Source: Acanthosoma haemorrhoidale
Lineage: Eukaryota; Arthropoda; Insecta; Hemiptera; Acanthosomatidae
Reading direction: 5' to 3'
NCBI GenBank assembly: GCA_930367205.1
Contig: OV884011.1
Coordinates: 92,799,474-92,863,473 of the forward strand
Length of the DNA stretch: 64,000 nucleotides
Of this stretch, positions 24,176-35,033 are shown piece by piece (the first letter of the stretch is position 1; each line of letters begins with the position of its first letter). Under the pieces are notes generated by a model. That model worked only from the letters and a program-made list of their open reading frames with translations. It did not search any database and was not told the DNA's origin. The position numbers were made by a program, and so were the translations under genes.

Positions 24176-25382
24176 AAAATTGATTTTTTTTCTTCCCCAA
24201 CAGAGACTTCTCCATGGACAATTTTAATCCGAATTCGCGGACTCTTTGAAATACACTTCTTAGGTGCTCAACGTGCTCTGCCTCCGTTCTGCTGAAAACT
24301 AACAGATCGTCCATGTAGACCTGGCATACCGCTTCGTCTATTCCCCTCAAAAATTCATCCATTAGGCGTTGAAAGGTAATCGGGGCGTCTTTCAGTCCAA
24401 ATGGCATCCTGGTAAATTGATAATGCCCCCTCTCAAATGTAAAGGCCGTTTTGTCTTGGTCGTTCGCACTCATCTTGATCTGGTGATAGCCTGCCTTTAG
24501 ATCTAGGGTACTAAATATTGTCGCCCCGTTCAATCTGTCTAATATGTCCTCAAATCGGGGAATAGGATACTTCTCATCCGTCGTGTTCTCGTTTAACTTC
24601 CGATAATCGATAACTACCCTGTATTTCTCCGTCTCGTCCCCAGGTCTATTTTTCTTCCTCACTGCCCATAGAGGACTGTTATATGGCGAAGTGCTATCAA
24701 TTATAATCCCTTGCCGTTTGAGACTCTCTAGCTCCTCTCTAATATGCCTACGTAGTGCCTGCGGATATCGTCTCTCTTTCACGTATGTGACGCGTTCTTT
24801 CTTTAACTGGATCTCGTGGACCGTCTTCCCAGTCGCTCCTAGCGTGTCTCCCTCTACGTAAAAAATATCCTCAAACTCCCTCTGTAGGCCTTCCCTCCAG
24901 CCCTCTATTTTATTAACCGCCCCTATCCGCGCTCTTCCGTCCCATATAGTCCCTTGACATTTATATTCCACTTTGCCCAACTTAATGTTCCATTTTTCCC
25001 CGATATTCTCCACACGCGCACCTACCTTCCCCAACATGTCGCACCCAACTATCACCTGGTACTCCCGCGGCATGTTTCCTACGATATGTATCTTTAGATC
25101 TCCCCCTTTCTTCGCCCACCTATTTAGCCCTATGACTAACTCTCCCACTACCTCGCAAGGGCCTCCCAGGGTGATTAAACTACAATTACATACCTGAATC
25201 TGGAGTGCCCTCTCTCCACCATACAGCCTCTCCAGCGCTCCGCGGGACATGATGGTGTTGGTGCTTCCCGTGTCCACCAGACACATCTCTCCTCCTTTGA
25301 CCCTAATTATTGGCAACGCACACATCCTCTCCCGAATTGCATTACATCTCAGGATGCGGTCGCCTCTCTGCCGACACGCTCC
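24144..25382 (-). CDS. Pol part 1: protease and reverse transcriptase fingers-palm
   Basis: The open frame continues from the gag stop. The aspartic protease motif VDTGST lies close to the start (about 25270), then linker, then RT with LDLKAGYHQIKM, the RMPFGLKDAP block and the catalytic YMDD box at about 24314. The frame is lost at an eight-A run (24184-24191), after which RT resumes one frame over in the next ORF. Described as interrupted; cause could be a sequencing or assembly indel in a homopolymer. Confidence 0.92.
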   Translation of the reverse strand, partial: GACRQRGDRILRCNAIRERMCALPIIRVKGGEMCLVDTGSTNTIMSRGALERLYGGERALQIQVCNCSLITLGGPCEVVGELVIGLNRWAKKGGDLKIHIVGNMPREYQVIVGCDMLGKVGARVENIGEKWNIKLGKVEYKCQGTIWDGRARIGAVNKIEGWREGLQREFEDIFYVEGDTLGATGKTVHEIQLKKERVTYVKERRYPQALRRHIREELESLKRQGIIIDSTSPYNSPLWAVRKKNRPGDETEKYRVVIDYRKLNENTTDEKYPIPRFEDILDRLNGATIFSTLDLKAGYHQIKMSANDQDKTAFTFERGHYQFTRMPFGLKDAPITFQRLMDEFLRGIDEAVCQVYMDDLLVFSRTEAEHVEHLRSVFQRVREFGLKLSMEKSLLGKKKNQFFGPHYLTGGG

Positions 25383-26573
25383 TCAGGCTTCATCACGTTG
25401 CTCCCATCTACGTGACTCGACCTTCTGCCCTGTCTGTCTCCTGTTTCTGCTGCGCCTCGCTTCTTCTCCTTCAGTTCCCGAAGTCCCTGATGACTCATCT
25501 TCTGATGATCCACTCTCCCCATGTGTCATGCTCCGTCTCTCTCTTACTTCTTGAGTGTTTACCTCCATTGGTTCTGGTCGTTGGTATTCTCTCCTCCGGA
25601 AGATATACGGGCAATGCCTCGCGATGTGTCCTTCCTCGCCACACTCAAAACATTTTGTTCGAGGACACTGTGCCACTAAATGTCCTGCCTTCCTACATCC
25701 GTGGCATTTTCTTTCTTCCCTGGGCGGGGCATACCTCGGTCTCGTTCCTCTAAATCTTCTTTCTCCTGTCGTTCCCTTGTCTCTGCCAATAACGGACGTT
25801 TCTGGTCTCCTCCAGGTTGGTTTCAGGGTCCGGGTTCTTTTGTATGCAACTCGGCTCCACTCATTGTCGACGTCTTGCACCCTCACTTCTTCCTCCTTGG
25901 CACTAGTGTCGATCATTGATTGTGCACACTCCGAGAACGAGCGCTCATCAGAGAATCCTTCCTTTCTTCCTGTCTCCTTGGCCAGTTGCACTTTTAGAAT
26001 TGTGGATAAGAATCCCATTCTACCCTCCACCTCTTCTACGCTAATCGACTCTCTCATCTTCTCCGTTATCTTATTGAAACGGACTACTAACCCCGCAGCA
26101 TATTGCCCGTTACTTTGTCTTGGGGACTTTGTCTCCCTAAACATTTGGAATATGTCCTCCTCGGGAGTCCATCGTCCTCCTCCGTACGCCTTCTTCAATC
26201 TCATCTTAATTAATTCCCACGGGGTTTCTTCATCTGCCTGAATTTGATTCAGTATACTTCTCTTGACCCGACATATCAGGGCCGCCTTCAACGATTCCGC
26301 GTCTCTGGGATCTATTAAATTTTCTTCTGCTTTAGCTCCAATTAAAGCTGTGAGACGGTCTCCTCCTTTTAGGAAATGGTTCAGCTCACCCAGTTCCCCA
26401 GTGAATCTCTCCAGCTCCGCAACAGCCTTCCTCAGATCCTGGGTATTCATCGCTTTTACCCTCATCAGCGCGAGCGCCGTGGCATGAACTTCTGGCATAG
26501 TTCCCACTCTTCTAATATCTGCTCCCTCTACGAGATTCAAGACGGGCTGTCTCAAAATTCCTCCTTCAGTCAT
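25383..26573 (-). CDS. Gag of gypsy element with two zinc knuckles
   Basis: ATG at 26573, 396 residues, ending at TGA 25383-25385. Two CX2CX4HX4C knuckles at about residues 290-303 and 308-321 bind RNA in packaging. The C-terminus is a Glu/Arg/Ser-rich tail. The following pol frame is the same frame, so gag and pol are separated by a single in-frame TGA followed by GGA: either programmed read-through or a CGA-to-TGA mutation. The related relic at 19.3-19.7 kb carries a homologous gag. Confidence 0.92.
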   Translation of the reverse strand: MTEGGILRQPVLNLVEGADIRRVGTMPEVHATALALMRVKAMNTQDLRKAVAELERFTGELGELNHFLKGGDRLTALIGAKAEENLIDPRDAESLKAALICRVKRSILNQIQADEETPWELIKMRLKKAYGGGRWTPEEDIFQMFRETKSPRQSNGQYAAGLVVRFNKITEKMRESISVEEVEGRMGFLSTILKVQLAKETGRKEGFSDERSFSECAQSMIDTSAKEEEVRVQDVDNEWSRVAYKRTRTLKPTWRRPETSVIGRDKGTTGERRFRGTRPRYAPPREERKCHGCRKAGHLVAQCPRTKCFECGEEGHIARHCPYIFRRREYQRPEPMEVNTQEVRERRSMTHGESGSSEDESSGTSGTEGEEARRSRNRRQTGQKVESRRWEQRDEA

Positions 26574-26651
26574 CTTCTCTCTTTCGCGTATAGAAGAAAA
26601 AAAAACAAAAAAAAATTACGCTCGCACTCGATAACTCTCTTTCTCCACGGT

Positions 26652-26669
26652 TCCCGGGTTTCGGCACCA
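26652..26669 (-). promoter_or_regulatory. Primer binding site, tRNA-Phe type
   Basis: Minus strand TGGTGCCGAAACCCGGGA is an 18-base complement of the 3' end of eukaryotic tRNA-Phe including CCA (recalled, not searched). It overlaps the last base of the LTR, as in other gypsy elements. Confidence 0.85.
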
Positions 26670-26848
26670 GTTAATGTTTATTGAATTACAAGCTAAGAAA
26701 GGTTGGTAATAAGAACACGTAGAACGTTATAACAAGACTGCTTTATTTAGACCAAGATACCTCTATCTATAGGTATTACCTGTAAACATATACAGATAAC
26801 ATATGTTTGGGGATTAAGGCTGGGCACTAGCGGCGCCTGGACTTAACT
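26669..26848 (-). repeat. 5' LTR of gypsy element
   Basis: 180 bp, identical to 21514-21693. It begins AGTTAAGTCC (minus) and ends CATTAACT, and is followed by the primer binding site. TAGA duplication on the outer side. Confidence 0.95.
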
Positions 26849-27620
26849 TAGACCCTTGCCATATGCTTAAAAGGGTTCGAAATACTTTGCATGATGTCTG
26901 TTCGACCGGAGTGGATCAGATATCAAGTGGGGCCATACAGAAAATATCACAACATGGAAGGATCAAAATTATGCAACAAATTAGCTGCTTCTCTCATATA
27001 CTATAAAAACAATAAAATGGAAGTTTAATCGGGTTCCCAACTGTTAAGCGATTCAGTAGCTCGTGCGATACTATTTTGCAAAGAATTCGAAAATTGCAAT
27101 GGACTTATAAATATTTGAATTAAATTTGAAAACAAATTCAAAATATTTAACGAATTATTTCACGTATTAAACTCAAAATAAAATGATTCAAGAAAGCTTT
27201 AAATAAACTAAATATCATATTGTTTTTGGAGGAGGCAAAAAGTTCATAATCCAACTAAAAAGCACTAAAAGAAAATCTGTTTGTCAAAGCAGTTGGAAAG
27301 TTGGCTTCTTACGATTCCTATTCTGCATAGAAAGTAGCTTAGCCTTCTACAAAAAGTAAGTTGTAAAAGAAAATTTCTTAAAATATTTCCCAACCTACAG
27401 AATCAGCCGGGATCACATTGAGCGCTTGTTTCCGAACATAGGAGCGAGGACTTCACTTTTAGTTTTAGGTCCATACTAGTTCAGAAACAGCTACATGAAA
27501 ATTCTGTGATAGGCAGGAATGCCATCCTTTTAGACCAAATTAACATTTTGGGGATATATAAATCGTCATCTGGTGCAATGAAGGAAATTAATGAAATGCC
27601 TACTAGAACGAGAATGCAGG
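26849..27620 (+). pseudogene. P-element/THAP9-like transposase relic
   Basis: Starts in LDPCHMLKRVRNTL, the conserved DxCHxLKLxRN block of P-element and THAP9 transposases. Further on come SDSVARAILFC, a FNELFHVLNSK segment, WKVGFLRFLFCI and ISRDHIERLF, in family order but with stops and frame changes. A DNA transposase relic in plus orientation, split by the gypsy element. Confidence 0.72.
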
Positions 27621-28560
27621 ACAGTGATGGTGAAGACTATGAAAAATCAGGTAAACTAACGTAAACATGTAAATTATAATGTGTGTAATTTTTAGTATTT
27701 TTATTAAAAATTTTTCCAGTGCTTAATATTAATTTACTTGATAATATTATACCAAAAAATTCAAATTTATCGAGCCATTTGGATATAATAAGTGATGTGA
27801 CAAGTGACATTGTCGAATAATATATCAGGTAAGGGTTAGAGGAAGGGAATCATAACACGAAACATTCTTCTTTGATCACAACCCAATATTAATATAGATT
27901 TTTTTTGTAATCATGTTCAAGGTTTCATTTTAAAAAAACATAAACTACAACATTAAGTGTGCCTGGAAGGAATACAGGATAATGATGAAGGGAAAAAAGA
28001 AAAAAGCCTGTTATTGGTTAAGCAGAGAGGAGGGCTGTCACTATGAGTCACTGTGAGAGAAATTTTATGAAAATAAAAAAACAAATAACGAAACAAAATT
28101 AAAATTTTTTTAGAAGTTTACTTTTGAAAGAGTGGTTAGGAAAAAAAAAAGTTTTTTTCTTCAGCAAACCACTTTTTGGAACAAGTAGCCCATTATCCAT
28201 TACTGTTAAAAAGCATAGGGACATGTTATTTTAAAATAAGGATATATCAACACATAAATGAGATCAACGACCAAATACAAAAAAATAAAATAAGGTCGAG
28301 AAATAACAAATTATTATTGTCCCGAAGACAGTAATTGTTTTGTCTAGACTTAGATACCAATTTTTTTACCAACTTAGATAAATAGTCAAACAAATTATTA
28401 ATATTATTGCACTACGTAGGTCTAACTGACAAATATCTGGCCCTTGTAAGCTTCCTTTGTGAAAAACAATTACATTGCATTCAACATTTTACAGAAATAA
28501 AACGGTTCAACTTCATCAGAAAACGCTATTGAACATGTGCAACTGAAGTAGCTGTGAGGG
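27621..28560. other. AT-rich stretch, nothing recognised
   Basis: Contains a few short open frames (MKEINEMPTRTRMQDSDGED at 27578-27640) and poly-A/T runs. May be the 3' flank of the P-element relic. Confidence 0.3.
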
Positions 28561-28574
28561 TATCAGAGTGGGAG

Positions 28575-28842
28575 AAGCTGCTAGGGCGTTTGACTCAACT
28601 CATTTTTCAAGCAAGTTCTTGTTTTATTTTTTCATATCTTTTTTTAACATTGATTTCATTTTATATTTTTAATGGTATATTACGTGGATACGCACATTTT
28701 GCATTAGATCTTTTGTTATTTTTTTTTTATAGATTATTTCTCTGCACATTGTGAATTTTAACTGGAGCTGGTACTTTCAAAGAACCAAGTTTAAGTAAAA
28801 TAAATGTTTCTTTGTAAGGGATATGGTCCTAGGGTAATAAAG
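28575..28842 (+). repeat. LINE 3'-end repeat family, copy 2
   Basis: TTTTTCAAGCAAGTTCTTGT through TTTGTAAGGGATATGGTCCTA and TAATAAA; matches copies at 1136 and 61170. It joins the truncated LTR directly, so it inserted at or removed the LTR end. Confidence 0.55.
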
Positions 28843-29636
28843 ATCACTCTAGCCCTGGTGACAAGTGCGGTTTGTTGTAGTTTATAACATGGACCATGTT
28901 CCATGTCGGCGTTAATATCTGACTCCATTTTATGATAGGGATGTTTCCCGACAATACACTGTGTTCAAGAGAAAAGGTACAGAGGTTTCATAAAGAATAA
29001 GACAAGTTTTCAGAGTCCGGGCGGGGGCCCGGCAGCGTAACAGGTACAAGGCGACAGAGGGTCTGCAAGGCGGCTGAGAAATAGGGTGACTGGCTCAGAG
29101 GCGCTGAAGAGAAAGTAGGATGACGAGGAGTCTAAGTGACTGCCTTCCAGGGCCAAGTGGCCCTGGCGTAAAAGGGACACCACGTAACAGTGGGTAAAGA
29201 GAGTAGAAGACTGAGTGGACTTACTTCCAGGGCCCCGGGGCCCTGGCGTAAAGCGACCGAGTAACAGCGGCAGCAAGGATGAAGAGACTGAGAGAGAGTA
29301 AGCCAAACGCACTGGTTTAAATATAGTTCCTACTTGGGGGGGGGGGTTAGGAAATGCGCACACCTGCCACGAGGTACGTGACCCCTCGTCCCCTAAAGGA
29401 CTGTTTTATGGCATGGCTTTTAGATTTTATGACCACCGGAAGGTGACCCTAGGTCTAACAGGGTATGTTTTATTACGGCCAGCTTTTAGGCCGGTGTACC
29501 TGCACTTGTTACGACTGCCGGTCCCACGCAGGGTTTATTACTAGAAGCTTTTACCTTGATTTACATTAAATTACAATACATTATATAACCACCAGAGTAT
29601 AGGGTAATTTAACTTAGGTAGTTAGCGGGCGCTACA
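28843..29636 (-). mobile_element. Truncated LTR of the TGTAGC family (copy 3)
   Basis: Minus strand TGTAGCGCCCGCTAACTACC at 29636, through the AGTCATAAA region and the same 20-bp palindrome (near 29228), ending in CCAGGGCTAGAGTGATC at 28843. About 30 bp of the usual LTR end are missing where the LINE 3'-end repeat abuts. Confidence 0.8.
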
Positions 29637-30740
29637 AAAGATATTATAATTATTAAAATAAGCATCGTTATGTCACAAAGTAGTACTGAAGAAATTCCAA
29701 ATAATGGGCCTTAAAAGTACCTATATATTTCTAATTAATGCATATTGCATAAGTCAATGTTCCCCTGTTTAGTCATCTTCTGGACTAAAATGTCATAACA
29801 GTAGATAAAATAATCATCAATAAAGGTTACTTTTAACTTTAAAAAAAAAAAATCAATTGTAATTGACCTTACCACTACCATTGATCAACTCGATTCCCCA
29901 CCATGGATGCCACATCATTTATTGAATGCACGTATTTGTGGTCGGCACTGAATACGTTTATTTATTCATTTGCTTTAAAGGACGAACTCATTATGCTACT
30001 GTTATGATAAATATGTTCTAAAAATAAATAATTAACTATACATTAATAAAATAAAACTAATACAAAATTAATGGGGTGCAAAATCTGAGTTATAATCGAA
30101 CATCCTACGCTTGATACGCAAAACAAAGCATCTTCTTGGATAAAAAACAAATAAATAAACCATATTTTTTACATGTTTAACATATTAAATTAAAATTGAA
30201 CACTATGTCACTGCTCCTCTTACAAAGGTGTTTTGTACTAAACAAGTTTATTATTAGATGGATAATAAAAAAGTAATCATCAGCTTTAAAAGTAATGTAA
30301 TGAAATATTTTATTGTTTTAAAAGAAAATAAATTTGTCTACATAAATTTATACTGATAAATAGATACTGAGAAACAATAATAACAGATAATGACTAGATT
30401 ACAAATAGAAAAGTTCTTCATTTTTTTAATCTTTATATTAATATATAAAGGTCACACATAACATTTTTAACTAGCAACGAAGTTCTGGAAACTATCCATT
30501 TTCGAAAATCCGTCAAGCAATTGGAGGCCGTATGAGAAGTACTTCATCACGGGCAGGGAGTGAATGCCAGAGAGAAACCTGAGTGTCCCGATACGAGTCA
30601 ATGTCCCGGTAAAAGAAAGTTTATCCCCTTCTACATTTCAATTTACATTATTGAAATAAATTGATTAGATTGGAGTGTTGGTTCATTTAAATGAGATCTC
30701 TCACATATCGAAAATCAATACTATCACTTAAAATACTTTA
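29637..30740. other. AT-rich stretch, nothing recognised
   Basis: No ORF or repeat end recognised up to the LINE target duplication. Confidence 0.35.
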
Positions 30741-30755
30741 AATAATCCATAAATA

Positions 30756-31803
30756 CTTGTTCAGAAGAATTGATGAGGACGAGGTGCTGTCAATGCACTC
30801 TGACCTACAAGTTAAGAAACACACAGACGTTTTATACTGTGCGGAAAACACAAAGACCAAACCACATAAACTGTGTAATGGGATTAATTGCTATACAGAC
30901 GGCTCGCTAACAGAAAACGGGTCAGGGGCCGGCATATGGAGGAAAGATAAACCAGAATCTGGGATTTCTATTCCTTTAGGTAGACACACCTCGGTCTTTC
31001 AGGCCGAAGTGATGGCGATCAATGTCTGTACCCAAACCTTAATTGGGGAGGGTGTAAGAAACAGACTGATCACAATTTTCACGGATAGCCAGGCAGCCAT
31101 TGGCGCCCTGAGAAGCTATACGACCAGATCTTATTTGGTTGAGGAGTGTAAAAACAACTTAAACACACTCTCGCTAGCCAATAAGGTTAGAATCGACTGG
31201 GTGCCAGGACACACAGGCATCACAGGCAATGAGAAGGCAGATGGCCTTGCAAGGGTGGGCTCAGAACAGACACCTCTTGCACCTGAACCCATATGTGGTA
31301 TCAGCCTCAGCTACGCTAAAAGGCGTATAAAATTAGCTTTAGAGGACAAGGCAAGACTTTCTTGGAGAGAAACTAAGAAACAGGAACACTCGAAACTGTT
31401 TCTTAATGGACCCTGTAAGAGAAGAAGCTCAGCACTTCTATCAATGGACAGGTGGACACTCAAAAGTGTGACAGGACTCTATACAGGTCACTGTCGGTTA
31501 AATAAACACCTCTTTAATTTGGGGATAGTGGGATCACCAATCTGCAGATTCTGCAAGAAAGAGGGAGAAACGGCACGTCATATAATATGTGACTGTGATA
31601 ACTTAGCTAGAAAGCGATACCTTCACTTTGGTAGTGATCGCATTGTAGACCCCAAACTATGTGAACTGATCGATCCATTCAGTATCCTCAGATTTGCAAA
31701 GGCCGTGGGCCTGTCACATATATAGGACAGGGACATGGACGGCGCACAATAGGTCTCAGTGAGGCCGCGGTGCACAAATGCCGGAACAAATAATAATAAT
31801 AAT
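30756..31803 (+). mobile_element. 5'-truncated LINE with RNase H, TAA tail
   Basis: Bounded by a 15-bp target duplication AATAATCCATAAATA (30741-30755 and 31804-31818). Holds the 3' end of ORF2, a 65-bp 3' UTR and a (TAA)n tail, as in I/R1-related non-LTR elements. The intact frame and clean duplication point to recent insertion. Confidence 0.88.
30757..31725 (+). CDS. LINE ORF2 C-terminus: RNase H and zinc finger
   Basis: Open for 322 codons from the truncation point to TAG; the first codon is TTG, so this is the end of a longer protein, not a true start. RNase H active residues: Asp48 (YTDGS), Glu84 (FQAEVMAI), Asp110 (FTDSQ) and Asp162 (GNEKADGLAR). It removes RNA from the RNA-DNA hybrid. 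A C-terminal Cys263-Cys266-His275-Cys280 finger follows, typical of the clade. The RT and endonuclease are missing. Confidence 0.92.
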   Translation: MFRRIDEDEVLSMHSDLQVKKHTDVLYCAENTKTKPHKLCNGINCYTDGSLTENGSGAGIWRKDKPESGISIPLGRHTSVFQAEVMAINVCTQTLIGEGVRNRLITIFTDSQAAIGALRSYTTRSYLVEECKNNLNTLSLANKVRIDWVPGHTGITGNEKADGLARVGSEQTPLAPEPICGISLSYAKRRIKLALEDKARLSWRETKKQEHSKLFLNGPCKRRSSALLSMDRWTLKSVTGLYTGHCRLNKHLFNLGIVGSPICRFCKKEGETARHIICDCDNLARKRYLHFGSDRIVDPKLCELIDPFSILRFAKAVGLSHI

Positions 31804-31818
31804 AATAATCCATAAATA

Positions 31819-32410
31819 ACAATATCAAATGAACTAATTTAAAACTAAAATAAAAAAAAGTATAAAATTAAGTTTAAAAAATATGCTTAAATCATAAAAA
31901 GTAATCTGTGCACACGCTATTCTATTATAACAACCTCTCCACCACTTCTTTCCCATTCAACATTCCTTACGACCGGACGAAGAAAGTGTTTTCGGCTGAA
32001 AACTGTCTTTAACGACAATTTCCTTCACGTGGGTCGAATAGCTCGATTCTAAGTATTCAGTGTGTGTACTGTAATAGGCAAACCTACACAACTGTCATCT
32101 CAACAAAGTCCGTTTCGACATGCATAAAGACTCAGTCCTGCATTGTGTTGTTTTTCCTAATACTTATTATGTCAATTACGATTCTCATGTGTTCATGTGT
32201 CATCTCAAAATCGTAAAAAAAACGGTCAAGATCTCTTGGGCCAGAGCAAAGAGGCAGGTACTGTAAACGAGTCGCTATTCTTCATGCCTAACAGTTCCGA
32301 AGCGTTGAACAACGAAGCATCCTAAACCACCATCAATATTGATTCATGTGAAATATTAGCCATTTTAAATCGATTAATTTTTCCATTGACTAAAATATTG
32401 GACTCGAGCA
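31819..32410. other. AT-rich stretch, nothing recognised
   Basis: No coding or repeat structure recognised. Confidence 0.3.
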
Positions 32411-32417
32411 AGTATAC

Positions 32418-32545
32418 GTGTCCATGTTACATCCCACTACACCGGCGAACGTAATAAATGGCTTGACAGCTCAAGGAATTACAGTTCGTCACATAACTAA
32501 CGTACGTCGATCGTTCGGCACGAACGAGAAGAAGCAGCAACTAAT
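32418..32545 (+). pseudogene. LINE ORF1 (gag-like) fragment
   Basis: TPANVINGLTAQGITVRHIT followed by NVRRS resembles the nucleic-acid-binding ORF1 protein of Jockey-like elements (the segment before its CCHC knuckles: xEIxxELxxQGFxVRxVTR). Short and degenerate. Confidence 0.5.
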
Positions 32546-33930
32546 CCATGCTATTATTTTTTATAATTATATCACCTGGATTATATCAGAATTTATGTTG
32601 ATAAAATCACATCCCTAGTGTGACATCGTCGAATGTCACAATTTTTGGCCAAATGAGCACTCCAAAACATAGTGTCACCACCCTATCAGGTTTAAGAGTT
32701 TGGTGGTCAACAAGTGAGTGAGGGGTACAAAAAAAGCCTTAAAATCGTTTGCGACTGCGCACTCTGCCAGCAATCCCATCCGTCAAGGGTATAAATGTAC
32801 CAAATCCTAAAGTCTAGGATTCAACCACGACGTCGGCCAGGAGAAGAGAAACAACCTACGGTTATCTCAAAAAGCGATCTAGCTAAAAATGTAATGTCCC
32901 ATATGTTTCTTTCACTGAGCATCTCAAAGCAGAGAACCTTCAAAAGAACTCTTTTCAATCGCAGGCCTCTCTACATTTCACAAGTTATTCTGCCATAAAG
33001 CAAACCCAGTCACAAATTCCGTCGATGGCGGGGAATGGAAATCACCAACAATTGGGTTCAACCCCAACCCACCAATTCACAAGGGCATACTTGCAGATTG
33101 CACTCACATGAAAACATTTCTCCGAACTCTCTCCTGACTATTGGCTATTTGATCAATCTATAAATCAAGAGCTCTTTGATTGACTTCTTCTTTCACTGAA
33201 CACTAAATTATTCAATTACATCTCCTTAATGAGCTTTCCTCTGTTTAATCCAAGGAGACTTCTTGAAAAGCCAAGAATGAGCTTTAGCCCCACTTATTAG
33301 GATGGAGAATGGCCTAGGTATGAATCAACTTTATTCAGAGTGAGGGTAGTTACACAAAAGGCTAAAAGGTCAAAGCCTGCAACAGTGATAAAGAAACTGC
33401 GACAGGGTCACTAAGAGATAAATTATTTACTTGAAGGTGAGTGGAGGGCCGCCTACGGACAGCCAAATCCGTCGGTAATCGGGTTTGGGGCTGCTCATTA
33501 GCTCATGAAAAATTAAGTAGCAGAGATTTGCGAGGCAGCAGTAAAGGGGTAATGGGCCAATCACACATCAGTCTACTTATAAATAATGAACCCCTTCTGC
33601 ATAATCCAAATTATAAAGAGATGGACCAAGAAAATTATGATAGGACGAATCGGATGATTAATAATGACACAAGGGCCAGTTATATACAAACAAAAATGAG
33701 TATGCAAGAATCAAGGCATAGTTTTAACGATCATATGTGCATGTAGCGTGTTTGTAATTAATTAAAACAATATATAATCATACATAACGCCTTTATCGTA
33801 CGACTACACATATTATATACAAGAAGGGGACACACTAACAACATGAGGCTTGGCTGACAATCACAACTTACAACCATATTCCTGAACTCAGTGTAGCCAG
33901 GATCATATCAAACATTCCAACAATGCAATT
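32546..33930. other. Unassigned stretch
   Basis: Several short open frames (for example 33441-33746 plus) without family resemblance. Confidence 0.3.
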
Positions 33931-34340
33931 CCCCTAAATGGTGCCCAAATAAAAAGTACATTAGTAATGGTGGACGTGTAAGTAACCATTTGCTATTTGC
34001 GATAAGGTATGATATAGATATTTTTATTAAAATGTAACGTCTTTCTATGGTGGCAACTAAAAATATAAATTATAAATATGACCGTGAAATAAGATATTTA
34101 CAAGTGAACTGTTCTAAGGGCATCAAGACGATAGAAAAATTGAACAGAAATGATTCCGACAGTAAACTATAGAAGTACTGAGGGCAGGTTAATCCTCTCT
34201 TCTTAGTTCGTAATAAATTACCGTTAAAAGAAATTTGTATATTTTTTATATAGTTTATTCAGTTATTATAGATTATTACTATGTATAAACTATAAACGTG
34301 TTCAACGCTCTTGCCTTTCAGAAGAATTTTTGTTATATAT

Positions 34341-34938
34341 TGTTGTGATATTTTGATGTGATGATTTTTGATGGTGTTTTTGAGATAAACTCGAAATTAG
34401 CGAGCGTGCATGAAAAATATACGTCATGAATGTTTAAACACTATTCGTTGCGTTGTATATACCATTAATATTTATAATAAAAATAATATCAATAATTAAA
34501 TATAAATATTTTATTGTAATGACTTAAAAACAAGAAAAGTAATCATATATGAGCCAAAGAGGATTGAACAACCAAAGAGGTCAAGAGATCAAGATGGCAG
34601 CGAAAAGGTCCGAGGGAGAAAGAACGAGGCCATAAGCTCACTCTTTCACGGACGGCCCCTGAGAAGACGAAAGAAGAGGCCGGCTCCCATTCACTTTCAC
34701 CCGGCACGCAACGAGGTACGCATCCAGAATCAAGGACGCTCAAGACGCTATCCGAACCACGACGAAGAAGACAAAGGAAGAATGCACCAAAGAAAGCAAC
34801 ACTGGCCAGTCAAACGCGTAGTAATTAACGTACAATTTAACTTTAGTTTATAATAATGTTATTTTATTTAATTTTTAAATCAATTTGTGTAAATAAACAA
34901 TTATTCCTTTTGCCAGAATTATCCTATTTTTATTAACA
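34341..34938. repeat. Tandem unit 1 (TGTT...AACA)
   Basis: Starts TGTTGTGATATTTTGATG and ends TTATTAACA, so the ends are LTR-like inverted TGTT/AACA. Shares GATTTTTGATGGTG, CACTATTCGTTGCGTT, ACTGGCCAGT, CCTTTTGCCAGA and ACAGAACCT with unit 2. Confidence 0.65.
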
Positions 34939-35033
34939 GAACCTTAAGATAAAGTAAAAGTTAAATATAAAGATTAAAAATAAAATATAAATTATATAAA
35001 AAATATATGATAATAAATATCGTAATAAAATAC

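Larger units (their letters stand above)
21514..26848 (-). mobile_element. Young gypsy-type (Ty3/Gypsy) LTR retrotransposon
   Basis: Two 180-bp LTRs that are identical base for base (21514-21693 and 26669-26848), with short inverted ends AGTTAA...TTAACT as in insect gypsy elements, and a 4-bp target duplication TAGA (21510-21513, 26849-26852). On the minus strand: 5' LTR, tRNA-Phe primer site, gag, protease-RT-RNase H-integrase, a G-rich polypurine tract, 3' LTR. No env frame. Identical LTRs mean recent insertion, yet three breaks are seen in gag-pol: TGA at 25383-25385, a 1-nt shift at an eight-A run (24184-24191) and TGA at 22856-22858. Confidence 0.96.

Noticed and set aside
22230..26684. 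Many plus-strand open frames (up to 228 codons) across 22.2-26.7 kb
   Set aside because: They lie opposite the minus-strand gag-pol, show no domain and arise from its codon composition.
28812..28842. Diverged terminal part of the TGTAGC LTR
   Set aside because: These bases match the end block of the LINE 3'-end repeat better than the LTR, and no target duplication supports an LTR end there.
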